Shown: in pieces, positions 1 through 10,686 of the stretch | Layout: each line of letters begins with the position of its first letter | Position numbering within the stretch: the stretch's first letter is position 1 | Assembly (NCBI RefSeq): GCF_014066305.1 | Contig: NW_023501056.1 | Span: forward strand, 336,501 to 400,500 | Length of the DNA: 64,000 nt | Direction of reading: 5' to 3' | Source: Letharia columbiana | Taxonomy: Eukaryota; Ascomycota; Lecanoromycetes; Lecanorales; Parmeliaceae | Program-made: the position numbers and the translations under genes | Notes under the pieces: model-generated | Seen by the model: the letters and a program-made list of their open reading frames with translations, nothing else | What the model was told of the DNA's origin: nothing | Databases searched by the model: none

Positions 1-398
1 CGGGTGGAGGGTGAGGCGTAGCTCTGCAACAGGAAGCGAGCGAGTAGATCGTGTTGGGAGGGGGGGGGGGGAAACTCGCAGGGATTGCGCTCGGACTGCT
101 CTGTGATTTTGCGCTTCAATGCCTTTGAGGACCGTGTTGGAGAACTGGCCACGGTTGGATTCTGGACCGGGGAGAGCCAATGGCGGATTTACTCGTATTA
201 ATAACTTTGCGCAGGGCGTCTTCTTTAATTGGTACTGCATATGGGGGGTAATGCATGCCGGAATCAAAGGGAATTTGCCTGGTTCATAGGCTCACGCGTA
301 GAGATAATCTTAGGCTGATCCTCAGAACCCCTGATAGTACATCCTTGGCCATCCATGATCCCAAAAACGCCCGCTGTTGATTGCTCCAACCTTTGCGA
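1..398. other. Gene-free stretch at window edge
   Basis: I see no supported gene here. It lies downstream of the R-SNARE gene, which is on the minus strand, so part of it is probably that gene's 3' untranslated region. A run of 12 G occupies 60-71. Any gene beginning outside the window is not recognisable. Confidence 0.5.
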
Positions 399-1255
399 TT
401 AGTTGTTCTTCGATTTTGAGCCCACGCATCTCGACCAGCCTAGCAGTCTGTCAGCAACTTTCTCTGATAGCGTCATTGAGTATCCGCTTACCAGGCAATC
501 CACATCCAAAACCAATGAACAGATATAATAAGAATACCACCACCACACCCAAAAGTACCATCAATTTGACATTCTTCCACCACATCCTCCTCTTCAAGCC
601 TCTCGATCTAACCCTGAAATCGCGCGCCCCTACGCCAAGCCTATCGGTCTTATCGACCAGCAAGTCGATCCTCTCCCCTCTCTCCAGTACCCTCTCGATG
701 TTCTGTGTCATGATACCCTTTACGTCGTTGATTTCCTGCTGCGTGTTTGTAATCGCATCCTGTTTGCCTCCTTCTGTAGTCCCATACGCCACCATCAATT
801 TCTTCAACTGCGCATTGAAATCTGCCGCTCCGTATGGCGGTAAGCTGGCAAAATCCGTCGAATCGGGATCATAGCGGGCAAGAAATTGCTTCTTTATTTC
901 TACTAGATAACCGAAGGGTATGCGGCGGCCGAAACTGGAGGAAGCGACGACCAAGTATGTGAGGCCGCCGGCTGTGGGATCGGACGAAGGATAGTCCGAG
1001 GGAGCATCGGCAATGTAGTGGATGAAGTTTTGGTTGTGGGTGTAGGTCAGCTTTTGCGGTTTCGAGTGGTCGATCTTGGGGAGGATGAGAGAGGCGAGCG
1101 ACGAGGTACCGGAGGATGCGGAGGTAGTGTGCTCGGTTAGGATCGTTGTACGGTAGGCGATACAGGAGCTGTGATGGTGATCGTATTAGTAGTGCGGCGA
1201 GGAAGGGAGGGGAGGCGTACTAGAGGAGCGGAGTGGATGATGATGAGGATGCCAT
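399..1255 (-). CDS. VAMP7-type R-SNARE (longin family)
   Basis: This is a vesicle SNARE predicted to act in fusion at the vacuole/endosome. Three exons (1255-1221, 1168-492, 439-399) join in frame to give 250 residues. The order is an N-terminal longin domain (about residues 10-125), an R-SNARE coiled coil with the zero-layer Arg in VLERGERI, a basic stretch before the membrane, and a C-terminal membrane anchor ending GCGLPGWSRCVG. Reading through the second intron (GTAAGC donor, CTGCTAG acceptor) replaces that conserved tail with an unrelated one, so the last small exon is real. The first intron has a clear ACTAATAC branch point. The short 11-codon first exon is Ser-rich. The family is well known in fungi. 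I cannot tell from sequence alone whether it is the Nyv1-like or a general VAMP7 paralogue. Confidence 0.9.
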
Positions 1256-1774
1256 TGTGATGGTGGAAGAGGGCGAAAGTGCAAGCTTGCGAGCTCTACC
1301 GGAGTAGATGTTAAAAGTTTGCTGTACTTATTAGCAGGATCGTCTTACTGTGGCGTGGCGGTTGGTCGATGTTGCTGGCGCTCTGTCCCCTTCAACCTGT
1401 TGCCAAGACATGATTACTAATGGTCACGTGAAGCGAATGTTTTTTTGTCATTCAATATCTTTTGGATCTCCGGGCAGCGATGTTGTTGCAATGAGAGGAT
1501 CTTCAAGCCCATATTGTGGTTGAGATCTGAATGACGTATCTACTTTGCGTATTGATTGGCGCCTTGTGAACGGCCTCTCCAAAGGTCAAGGCTAGTCACG
1601 TAGATTGTTTTGGACAATGGCACGTATTAGGAGAGTGGAGTGATATTGATTACTTCCAATGATCACATTGTATATGCAACGCTTCCAGGATGCAACGGGA
1701 CATGACTCCTCCGCAACGCTCAAATATGGTAAATGTACATATGGTACATGGAGATGCATCTGCTGCTCATACAT
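1256..1774. other. Intergenic between hsp10 and R-SNARE
   Basis: Both flanking genes are on the minus strand, so this holds the 3' end of hsp10 and the promoter of the R-SNARE gene. Short open frames here resemble nothing I recognise. No terminator or RNA gene was seen. Confidence 0.5.
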
Positions 1775-2258
1775 TTATTCATTGATCTTGGCGAGCAGTC
1801 TATAAGGAATTAGCAATTGCCTTTCGCTTCGGAATATGGTAATGCCTTACTCATGGTCTCTGAAAAGCGAGTACTCCTCCTCTCCAACCTTAACTGGGCT
1901 GCCGCCATACTGCACATTAAGCGTTAGCCAATTTCTTTCTGGAAAGCTCAACCCGCATTTTGTAGCATACTTGTGGTATCAGAACCTTGTCTCCTGGCGT
2001 AACACTCGGTGTGACTCTCTTGCCCTCCTTGTCAAGACCCCCAGGACCGACAGCTAGAACTCTTGCCTCGTTGAGTTCCTTCACGCTACTCTCGGGTAGA
2101 TAAATGCCGCTGGCTGTCTTGGTCTCCGCCTTGATTCTTTGAACGAGTATACGGTCGAGGAGAGGGGCGAGCGATTTGATCGACTTGAGTGCTGTCGTCT
2201 GAGCAGGAATTAGCTTTCTCACATCGGCTGAGGGACGCGTACTGCCGCGACTTGCCAT
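1775..2258 (-). CDS. hsp10: Mitochondrial 10 kDa chaperonin Hsp10 (GroES family)
   Basis: This is the co-chaperonin that caps the Hsp60 ring in the mitochondrial matrix. The best model has exons 2258-2243, 2191-1971, 1909-1851 and 1799-1775, coding 106 residues, the usual Hsp10 length. Visible family motifs are LAPLLDRILVQR, ASGIYLPES, ARVLAVGPG, GDKVLIPQ, then YGGSPVKV and LFRDHE in the two small 3' exons, ending LLAKINE. The 51-nt first intron is a multiple of three and has no stop, so an unspliced start would add 17 residues that Hsp10 proteins do not normally carry; that intron is inferred from family fit. Reading through the second intron gives an unrelated tail and an early stop. A heat-shock element lies about 110 bp upstream. 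Confidence 0.93.
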
Positions 2259-2367
2259 CTTGATGAAATTGGAGCTTTTGCTACAAATATGGAAACGTTT
2301 CAATTCAGCTTTGGAGTACTAATGTTGATTTGTGAAGCTGTTGACATTTGTTGTAGGAAAACCCAAA

Positions 2368-2380
2368 GAAATTTCTCGAA
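2368..2380. promoter_or_regulatory. Heat-shock element upstream of hsp10
   Basis: The sequence GAA-at-TTC-tc-GAA is a perfect three-unit heat-shock element (alternating GAA/TTC modules, 2-nt spacers), the binding site of trimeric Hsf1. It sits about 110 bp before the hsp10 start codon, in the 228-bp gap shared with the divergent ABC gene. Hsp10 is a classical Hsf1 target, so function is likely; any effect on the ABC gene is inference. Confidence 0.7.
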
Positions 2381-2486
2381 TGCCAAGCCAAGTCGGGCCG
2401 CTGCCGAGGCCAAACTTATCCCTGCAACAAAATTTTGATCCCAAACCACTCCTAAGTATGTAACGCACTATGGACACAAACTGGAG

Positions 2487-4828
2487 ATGAGAAGATTTTC
2501 ACCACTCTCAAAACTTTCATCCCCATTCAAACCATCACGGCGCTCCACCATTGTAAAGAGCCCGCCAATAATTCGGATTGAGAACGGCACTTTCTATAGA
2601 AAATACCCTTCCGCAACGGATCAGAATGCGGTGTCAAATCATGCGATATTCCCTGGACTGACTTGGTCACTTCCCTCAAACGCTGTGGGAGACGCAAAGC
2701 AACAGCATTGGGCAGTCCTCGGGCCATCCAATGCCGGAAAGACAACGTTCTTCAATATTATCCGGGGGCAGCATTTGTGCATCCCTCCAACAGCCCGGTC
2801 TTACCCGTACCTGTCGACAGAAGAAGTGGAAATAGAAGATTCTCGGTATAGAAACGTTCCACGAGCAATACAATATGTCGGTTTCAACGGCGAGAGGGGC
2901 GGTGTGGGGAATTCTGGGACAAGAGGCGCCTACTTGAGTGCTAGATATGAGAGCCGAAGGGAAGCCACCGACTTTTCTGTGATGGACTTTCTTAGAGGCA
3001 ACACGGATCTCAACCCGTCAGAAGAGCAGGAAGGGAAAGACGTAAATGATCATAGCCTTGAAAAAGTCATAAGCGACTTAAAACTTGAGGCTCTAGTCAA
3101 TATGCCAATCGGGAACCTCAGCAACGGTCAGACAAGACGGACTAGAATTGCCAGGGCTTTACTTGGAAAACCAATGGTCCTGCTCTTGGACGAACCATTC
3201 AGTATGATGACGAATCTTTGTGCACTGCCGCTAAAGATGCTAATGCGTAATGTGCAGTGGGTCTAGATCCACCAACCATGACAACTTTATCAACCTTGTT
3301 ACACAGACTTGCCCGGGCCAGCTCACCACGACTAATATTGGCTTTAAGGCCACAAGATCCACTACCAGATTGGATAACTCATGTCATCCATTTGGGCCCT
3401 AACTTCCAAATCATCTACCAAGGTAGAAAGGATCTTGTGGGTCTTGGGACTACACAAGCAAAAGCAGTCATGAAGAGGTTGATTGGTATGTGTTTCTAGG
3501 ACTTCATCATTCTAGAGGATCTGTGCTTCCGATGCAGTAATATCTGGGCCACGTGGGGGGCGGGTGGGGGGGGGGGGAACAATTGCCGTGACTGACTTCT
3601 ACAGGGAATGCCTCTTTAGCGCGAGTTGATGTTCCGGAAAATGTGATTCCACAGAGAGGGCTCACAAAGGCTTATCAAAACGAGCGTATTCGAAACCTGC
3701 CACGAGCGAACTCCTCATCTCATCCATCGAAGCCAATTGAAAGTCGCGAAGGCATTCCATTGGTTGATGCAGATATCCACGTTTCAGTCAATGAAGCTCT
3801 TGTGGAAATGCAAGGTGTCCGTGTGAGGTATGGCGACAAAGAAGTTTTGGGCAGCTGGCAACAGGAGATTGGAGATCGAACAGAAAAGGGGCTGTCGTGG
3901 ACCGTCAGACGTGGAGAACGCTGGGGTGTCTTTGGTCCAAATGGTATGTGCTTAGTAGTCTACGAAGGTACTACATGTGAGCTCACTGATACTAGGATCC
4001 GGGAAGACCACACTTGTCTCTTTGATTTGCTCTGATCACCCTCAAGCTTATTCTTTACCAGTCAAGGTCTTTGGACGAGGTCGTCTGCCACAACCAGGAT
4101 TGCCTGGCATATCCATTTTTGACATCCAATCCCGCATAGGCCAGTCTTCTCCAGAGATCCACGCCTTCTTTCCTCGCAATCTTTCCATACGCCAGACACT
4201 GGAAAATGCCTGGGCAGACACTTTCCTTGGGACACCACGCTTAAACTACGAGAACGACGTCGCCGTGGACACATGTTTGCGGTGGTTTGAAGCCGAATTG
4301 AATCCCGCCTTCACTCCTCTAACCACTAGTTTCGTGACCAGATTATGGAAGTCAGATGAGGGTTTCCCAAATAGCATAGACTGGGCAGACAATATTCGCT
4401 TTGGCGATGCTCCGTTTTCTGCGCAACGAGTAGCGCTCTTCTTACGTGCCATCATCAAGAAGCCAGATCTTGTCGTTCTAGATGAGGCATTCAGCGGCAT
4501 GGACGATCATGTGCGTGATAAGTGCATGCTCTTTCTGACATGGGGCGAGACCAAATCGTTCGGGGCTCGTGTTAACAGGAGAGCATATGTCGAGAAACGA
4601 TTCGTGTATGATACCCCGCCGCAGCTGCTGAGTGAGATAATGTTTGAGGGACTGATCAAGGATCAGGCATTGATATGCGTTAGTCATATCAAAGAGGAGG
4701 TTCCAGGTGTGGTGAGACAATGGATGAGCCTGCCTGAGGCTGGCACAGGAAATGCAGCCAGGTTTGGAAGGTTCCCAGGACCGCTAGAAGGATATAAGAG
4801 TGGCTGGGACGAGGTTTGGGGAGTATAG
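2487..4828 (+). CDS. Two-cassette ABC ATPase (YDR061W-like), no membrane domain
   Basis: Four exons (2487-3201, 3258-3485, 3605-3943, 3996-4828) give 704 residues with two ABC nucleotide-binding cassettes. Cassette 1 has Walker A GPSNAGKTT, signature LSNGQTRR and Walker B LLLDEPFMGLDP, the last restored only by splicing. Cassette 2 has Walker A GPNGSGKTT, also restored by splicing, and a Walker B VVLDEAFSGMD. Its signature loop is poor (FSAQRVAL), so the two sites are probably unequal. No membrane segments are visible, so this is a soluble ABC protein rather than a transporter. The arrangement resembles the poorly studied yeast YDR061W family. The Arg/Ser-rich N-terminus (MRRFSPLSKLSS) could be a mitochondrial presequence. 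The second intron contains a 12-G run. Confidence 0.85.
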
Positions 4829-5213
4829 TCATATACGCCGTGGCCTTGTATACATCTTGATATAGATCACATAGAGCAATCCATTGTCAAACCTGAACTT
4901 GCCTCTGATTTAGCTACTTGTCAGCGATCCGTTCAACCTCGGCTGTGCGTCATGTAGCGCCAAGACAAGAGAGTCTCAGTCAACATGTCGGACCGACATT
5001 CTTCAACTGCATTGAAGCCATTCACAAACCTTCGGTAACGCTTGATTGGAGGCAATGGAGACTTCTCTCGCCGTGTTCATACCAGACTGACGGTAATCAG
5101 CCCCGCAACCTTCGAGGGAACGAGCATTCGTGGCCCCAACATAGAGTTGACAACCAGGAAGCCGTAGACCTCGGGGATTGGCTTTCTAACTTACTTCACT
5201 CGTCGATCACAAT
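4829..5213. other. Intergenic, promoter of the RING ligase
   Basis: This 385-bp gap between two plus-strand genes contains the 3' end of the ABC gene and the promoter of the following gene. No small gene is supported. Confidence 0.5.
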
Positions 5214-8132
5214 ATGTCTTCAGTATCCAACAATACCTCCTTGATGAGCCTTTTCTCCAACGATCTTGTCATGGCTTTCCCTCGAATTATGGCTAGGGCT
5301 GGATCCTTTGCTTTTGTCACCGTACCAGAACGACTAGACAGCATAATTGGCCTTAGGGGCGGCGGAAGCATGATTGCAGAAGCCACAGGCAATGGAAGTA
5401 TGAAGATGATATCTACAGCCTTCTCTTCCGACTCTTCCCCTATCGCTGCTCTTCCATCAGCAGCTGGCGCAGCAGCGACAGAAGCACCCCCGCAAGCCAG
5501 CCCGTTCAGCTTCCACCAGGTTAGAAACATTGGCGGTATATTCGCGTATATGACGAGCAAGTGGGCTCTGGCATGTTTCACGCTGGTCAGTCTACACCAT
5601 GTGCGGGCTACTGCTTTGCCATATTGCAATCTTTCTAACAAGCGACAGGCCATCATCCTCAATCGGACACAGATCTATGCCTCGGCACGCCGTCACATCA
5701 GCTTGTCATGGCCAATGCGACTTGCTATACGTATTCTGCCTATTATCATGTTCCTCTCCCATACCCTCAGCCTCCTACAAGCGATGCGTTGCCAGACATC
5801 TCCGAAGTACTCCTCCTTGAGGTACGGCAAGGCCGACAGACACCTGGACCTGGATTTTTCGGGAGATGGAGGCATCATTCACTGGATCAGCTCCATGCTC
5901 CTATTCTGGGAAAATGATGCCAGCTCCTGCTTGGCAGTGGACATGATTCCATCGCGGTCTGAAGTTTGGGACCGAAGCGGCTCCTTATCCCTGCTGTGGC
6001 CTTTCTTCCAGTCTTTGTGTCTTGGTCAATTTGTGGAAACGCTTTCGTGTGCAGTTCAAGGAAGACAGCTCATGACCGAGACTGGCATGTCAATCTTCGA
6101 GCATTCATTGGCTTTTGCAGAATCAGAAGCTATGATCAGCAATCAACTCGGGCTCTCTTTATGGTCAGCACATAAAGCTAGTAAGGCGAATTCGAGCTCT
6201 TCACAGCCGGATCCTGTGGGTAAGCTCTTCACCAGAAGCGAGATACTGGACAAGATGAATACGCCACCAGAAGTCCTGCTTATGGTGTTGATCTCAAGTC
6301 TCAACAACCTTAGCAGCCAGATCCTAGGAGTCTTGAACATGCAGGCCAGATTCCGACTCATAAACACCGGTATTTGGGGTATATGTTTCATGAGTGCGTT
6401 CGGATGGGGGTTCTTCAGCTTGAGACCAGAGTCGGGGCCAGAATCTATCATCCTACGCTTTCCTACTGTCTGCATCGTCGGCTTTATTCCCCATCTCTTA
6501 ATTCTCGTCGGAATACTGCTATGTGCCTCCATCTACTCACTTGCATTACTCCTTTGTTTTTTCTCTCCACCAAACGATGAACCACCGCCTAGAACGCTGG
6601 CGGAGAGGTTCCGGATGGCCCGCGAGAACATGCAGGCCAATGCCCAGCTCTCCAGCGTTCGCTTGGATGTGACCGAGGACTTCTATACGGCATTGCTCAA
6701 GGTAGGTTTCACCGCTTTGACCGTCGCGAGTGAAGCAGTGTATCTCAATGAGGGTCGGCGCATCAACGTCGCTACATCAACGTGGTTGGAAGAGGAGAGG
6801 TTGAAGGAAATAGAAGCCTTTGAACCATCGCACGATCCAGTGGAAGGCGTGTCTGTCCATTTTGCGAAACCAGTCGCTGCAGACGAACATTCTACGGAAC
6901 GCTGGACGAGTGGCTACGATAGAGTAGTGAGCTTCACAGCAGACAAACTCGGATCAGGATTTGCAAATATGAGACATAGAGGGGATGGAGTAGGCCATAT
7001 GCAGAGAGGAGGGCGATATTTGATGGCTGCGAAGTTTTTTCGTGGTATCTTCTGGCTTTTTGTAAGCTGGAACAAAGTGATTACGAACATATTAATGGAC
7101 AAAGCGAGGATATCCTGGCGCCCACAATGGCTCAGGCTGCCAATAGCGAAAGAAGGATTACAAGTAGATAAAGAGGAAGGGCAACAGATCCGGCAGCAGA
7201 ATACCATCGACTTTTGGATGTTATCAGACGAGGGTGTCCTCTTGCTACCGGAGAATGACGACGTCGACGTGGAGCACGAAATGAAACGAAGACTGAAGAA
7301 CGAGAACGAACGCTGGGGCGAGGAAGAGGAACACACACTCGATTCGAGGGTCTACAATTGGTGGGCAAGCGGTGGATGGTTTGGCGAGAAAGACGACAGT
7401 GGCTCCTACCAAACACCTGCACAGGACGATGATACTACCAGCTTGGTCTCTGTGTCCACCAATGCTAGCGAAGTTTCCCCCGGAGACATTGACGACGAAT
7501 TTATTGACGTCGATTCGGATGCGGGCTCAGGCGCCAGCACACCCACTCAAAGACAGCCTTTTTCTCGCAGCCTCTCGCCTTCAGATCCAAATGTACTAGA
7601 CGCTCTTGACCCATCCAAGAACTACTCTCAGCTCAATCCGCGCCACCTCGCCACATTGCTCGACCCCAAAACCCCCCATCAGCGCTCCGAAGCCCGCATG
7701 CTCGCTCATCACCTTACCAATACAGGCATAACAACCCGTTCGCAATACCGCCACGCCCAGTCTTTTGCGAATGCCAAACTCCTCACCTCCACCCGCTACC
7801 GTCCCACCAATTCCTCGATCCCCGCCACCGGGCCACTTTCTCCAGAGGACGAAGCGTACCTTCTTGAGCAACTGATCCTTACCCGACGCGCCCAACCCGC
7901 GTCTTCTATCAATCAAGGAGCAGGTACATGGCGTGATGGTGCAGTAGGTATGGGGGCAGGAGGCCCACAGTGTGTGGTTTGCCAGAGCGCACCCAGGAAT
8001 GTACTTGCTTGGCCGTGTCGCTGCTTGAGTCTGTGTGAAGATTGTAGGGTTAGTCTTGCTATGAACAATTTCGGGACGTGCGTTTGTTGCAGGCAGACCG
8101 TTGTGGGCTTTTCGAGATTATTCGTTCCCTGA
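5214..8132 (+). CDS. Asi1/Asi3-type multispanning RING E3 ubiquitin ligase
   Basis: This is a membrane ubiquitin ligase of the fungal Asi family, which in yeast works at the inner nuclear membrane in protein quality control and amino-acid sensing. The uninterrupted frame is 972 codons. An in-frame 63-nt intron (5586-5648, GTCAGT..ACAG) is likely, giving 951 residues. Several hydrophobic segments lie in the first half (for example MRLAIRILPIIMFLSHTL, and around ILVGILLCASIYSLALLLCF). The middle and C-terminal parts are hydrophilic and acidic. The last 53 residues carry a RING variant, CVVC..PCRCLSLCEDC..CVCC, in which a Cys replaces the usual His, as in the Asi family, followed by the terminal FSRLFVP. 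A plain RING protein of another family is unlikely because of this exact C-terminal form. Confidence 0.85.
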   Translation: MSSVSNNTSLMSLFSNDLVMAFPRIMARAGSFAFVTVPERLDSIIGLRGGGSMIAEATGNGSMKMISTAFSSDSSPIAALPSAAGAAATEAPPQASPFSFHQVRNIGGIFAYMTSKWALACFTLVSLHHVRATALPYCNLSNKRQAIILNRTQIYASARRHISLSWPMRLAIRILPIIMFLSHTLSLLQAMRCQTSPKYSSLRYGKADRHLDLDFSGDGGIIHWISSMLLFWENDASSCLAVDMIPSRSEVWDRSGSLSLLWPFFQSLCLGQFVETLSCAVQGRQLMTETGMSIFEHSLAFAESEAMISNQLGLSLWSAHKASKANSSSSQPDPVGKLFTRSEILDKMNTPPEVLLMVLISSLNNLSSQILGVLNMQARFRLINTGIWGICFMSAFGWGFFSLRPESGPESIILRFPTVCIVGFIPHLLILVGILLCASIYSLALLLCFFSPPNDEPPPRTLAERFRMARENMQANAQLSSVRLDVTEDFYTALLKVGFTALTVASEAVYLNEGRRINVATSTWLEEERLKEIEAFEPSHDPVEGVSVHFAKPVAADEHSTERWTSGYDRVVSFTADKLGSGFANMRHRGDGVGHMQRGGRYLMAAKFFRGIFWLFVSWNKVITNILMDKARISWRPQWLRLPIAKEGLQVDKEEGQQIRQQNTIDFWMLSDEGVLLLPENDDVDVEHEMKRRLKNENERWGEEEEHTLDSRVYNWWASGGWFGEKDDSGSYQTPAQDDDTTSLVSVSTNASEVSPGDIDDEFIDVDSDAGSGASTPTQRQPFSRSLSPSDPNVLDALDPSKNYSQLNPRHLATLLDPKTPHQRSEARMLAHHLTNTGITTRSQYRHAQSFANAKLLTSTRYRPTNSSIPATGPLSPEDEAYLLEQLILTRRAQPASSINQGAGTWRDGAVGMGAGGPQCVVCQSAPRNVLAWPCRCLSLCEDCRVSLAMNNFGTCVCCRQTVVGFSRLFVP

Positions 8133-8470
8133 TCGTCCACTTTGGACACATTTTGTGAACAAGGGAGACTGGCGGGATCATAAGGGGGAATCATGCATAG
8201 CGTGGACTTTGCTTTGGTTGCATTTGACGGAGCTGGGGCTCATATACCAACTCAGAGGCCGGGTCGCCCTTGATGGTATTGAGTCATGCGATCATCGCTT
8301 TTCCATGAAATAATTATACCGATACGGTGGACTGTATAGCATTCTGTAGTTTTGGGAGAATGCTATGCCTGCAATGGAACAATGCAGATGCTTCGTCTAT
8401 TCGTATTTCACACCCGCTCATGGACGCCATCCGCTTGCAACGCTTTCCCTCTTCGCTCTAAGAGCTCCTC
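8133..8470. other. Convergent 3' gap
   Basis: This 338-bp region separates the 3' ends of the plus-strand RING ligase and the minus-strand ula1 gene. It should hold both 3' untranslated regions. Nothing else is recognised. Confidence 0.5.
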
Positions 8471-10264
8471 TTAGACCTTGAAAACAGCAGTCTTGCTCGC
8501 TATCCCGTCGAAAACGCAGCTATTATCTACAGGTACGTACTGCTTCGTGATCACCTTGATGACCTCCTGGGCCACCATTCCACCTGTCAATGCCGCAATG
8601 TTGTGCAGCTCGCCCCAATCTGCACGGTCAAGCTCTTTGACAACATCATCAAACGCTGTCCGCGCTTCTGGAGTATCGAATCGTGGCCATGGCTTGGGAT
8701 CATGCTCAGGATCGACGGCAGGGGTAGAGAAATGTGCAGATTCGGCAAAAGTTGGCAATGGTGGTACTGCACCTGATACCACCCGGCCTGTCAGAATGTC
8801 GTTGAACTGCTGGTCGTTGGCCGGTTGTCGGAGGGTTCGAATCCGATCTATATCGTCTTGGTATCGATCGAGGGCTAGAAAAGCGAAGTAGATCGGCAGC
8901 AGCGAGTCTGGATTTTGAAGTTCTTGGCTAAGAGCTTTTGCTCTGTCACTCCAGTCGATTTCGGCAGTACATTTGGCAACGCGTATAGGGCGGCCGTGAA
9001 TCACTTTGATGAATTGAGCGCCTTTGCAGAATGCCTCGATCTCAGCTTGTTCGATTGAAAGTCTCCTGCCTAATTCTTGCTCTGAGCTGCGGATTGTCCG
9101 AGTGACTTCTGCTAAGTCAGACCGCGCTTTGGCTTTGTAGATGTTTTGGAGCTGTATGTAGTCGGAAGATTGGGCTTTCATGTCTGGGAGGGCGCCGGGG
9201 AGGGGGAGGATGCCGTTGTGTGAGGTTCGAAATTTTTGGATTGCGTTGGCGATGATCCAGAAGTTTGCGGACGTGGGTCTGAGATTTTGGCAGGCGTCTG
9301 CTTCAAAGACTTCACGGAGACCGCTGGATATTGAGTGCGGATTTAGACTCTTCAGTACGGCGGCTGCTGCTTCGTCGAAATTCTCCTCTCCGCCTTCTGA
9401 GTTGTTTCTTCGTGCTCCACTTTCTACTAGCGCTTTGAATTCTTTTTTCTCGGAGTAATTGGCTGGAGCTTGGCTGTCATGTGAGGCGTTCCAGACATTG
9501 AGAAAGTGTAACAAGATGAGGAGGTATGGTACGTGACCGTGATCGTGATCTGATAATAAGCCCAGATTCCCTGTCTTCTTTTCCAAGAACTCAAGCAATT
9601 CTGGCCATGGATTCAGGAGGCGTAGATCTTGTGTGGAAGCGGGATCTGGATGGGTATCGACGATTGGAAACTGAGCAGGTAGTTGTACCGAAAAGTGAGA
9701 AAAGAAGCCTTGGCAGTGTATGTAGAACAGAGGTATTGATGACTTGTCGGCGTGTTGGCATATCCTGTCCAGCACCCTGGCATTTCTTGTAGGTCCAACA
9801 AGCAGTATAAGGCTATACTGCTCGAGGCGCCTGGGATGATCGGCGAAGGCGTCGATTGACTGTCGATCTCAGTTAGTACAACGTCGAATACTTGTTGATT
9901 CTGATGGTCAAACCCCTTCAAGAGCGTTTATCCTAACTTCAGGGTTGAGCTCTTGCAAAAATCTGCGGGTCTCCTCAGCTCTCCACCTGCCCAAGCTTGA
10001 CTCCTCGAGGAAGAAGTTGACGCCCAGGTCCAATTCTGACACATTGGCCTCATCAACAATGGTAAAGCTACCGACACCAGGTAGTATGAGATTTTTGAGG
10101 GTTTCAACTCCTACGACGCCAGGACCCGAGTTCAGAAGCAGTACTTTTGCGGTCTCGAGGGCTGCTTGCCCGCTCGCTGCCCACAGCCGAAGCTGCCTGT
10201 CGTATTTCTTCTCTTTTGCTGTGGGCCCTTGTAGGATTGGAGGGGTAGTAGCTCTTTCGGCCAT
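8471..10264 (-). CDS. ula1: NEDD8-activating enzyme E1 regulatory subunit (Ula1/APP-BP1)
   Basis: This is the non-catalytic half of the E1 that adenylates NEDD8/Rub1 and passes it on for cullin modification. Two exons (10264-9914, 9859-8471) give 579 residues. The N-terminus has the ThiF/E1 fold start KEKKYDRQLRLW, then NSGPGVVGVETLKNL, FTIVDEANVSELDLG and NFFLEESSLG, typical of APP-BP1. The C-terminus ends with the conserved HNIAALTGGMVAQEVIKVITKQ helix and YVPVDNSCVFDG. As expected for this subunit, I see no catalytic Cys domain. The intron donor GTTTGA is non-consensus, but frame and family fit support it. The start MAERA was chosen because family proteins begin about there; the frame is open further upstream. 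It is divergent from rki1. Confidence 0.92.
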
Positions 10265-10686
10265 GGTGATTCTGGAAACCTGTTGACGAGGAGACTCGGA
10301 GCTCACTGAGGTATTCGTAGAGCTGTTTGATCGCATCGAAACAACACTCGATCGGCTGGTGTTGAGCGCCGGGTAGCTACCGTAAGTATACTGCGATGTC
10401 ATCCACCGGCAAAACAAAAAGTCCACGACAGACAACACTTTGCTACAACATTGAGCTCTCATTAACCTTTACTACTCAATGCCTACATGCAGATGTATCC
10501 CATCATTGTGAGCTGAAGGAAATCATCGGATGCTGAAAACGATCACCGCTCACTCCCGCCTTCTTCTCAGGTACAACCGTTCCGTTTCTCTCAGTTCCGT
10601 GGTATTACCGCTTATTGTCCATAAGCTCCCTGCTGAATCGACTCAGAAGCGGCTCGGTACCTAGATCTCGCCTTCTCCCACACGCA
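10265..10686. promoter_or_regulatory. Shared ula1/rki1 divergent promoter region
   Basis: This 422-bp interval lies between the start codons of two divergent genes and must contain both promoters. The ula1 frame stays open for about 200 nt here, so a longer Ula1 N-terminus cannot be excluded. No specific binding site is assigned. Confidence 0.4.

Noticed and set aside
8835..8850. GGTTCGAATCC, like a tRNA T-loop
   Set aside because: It lies in the ula1 coding exon, and no matching acceptor, D or anticodon stem is found around it.
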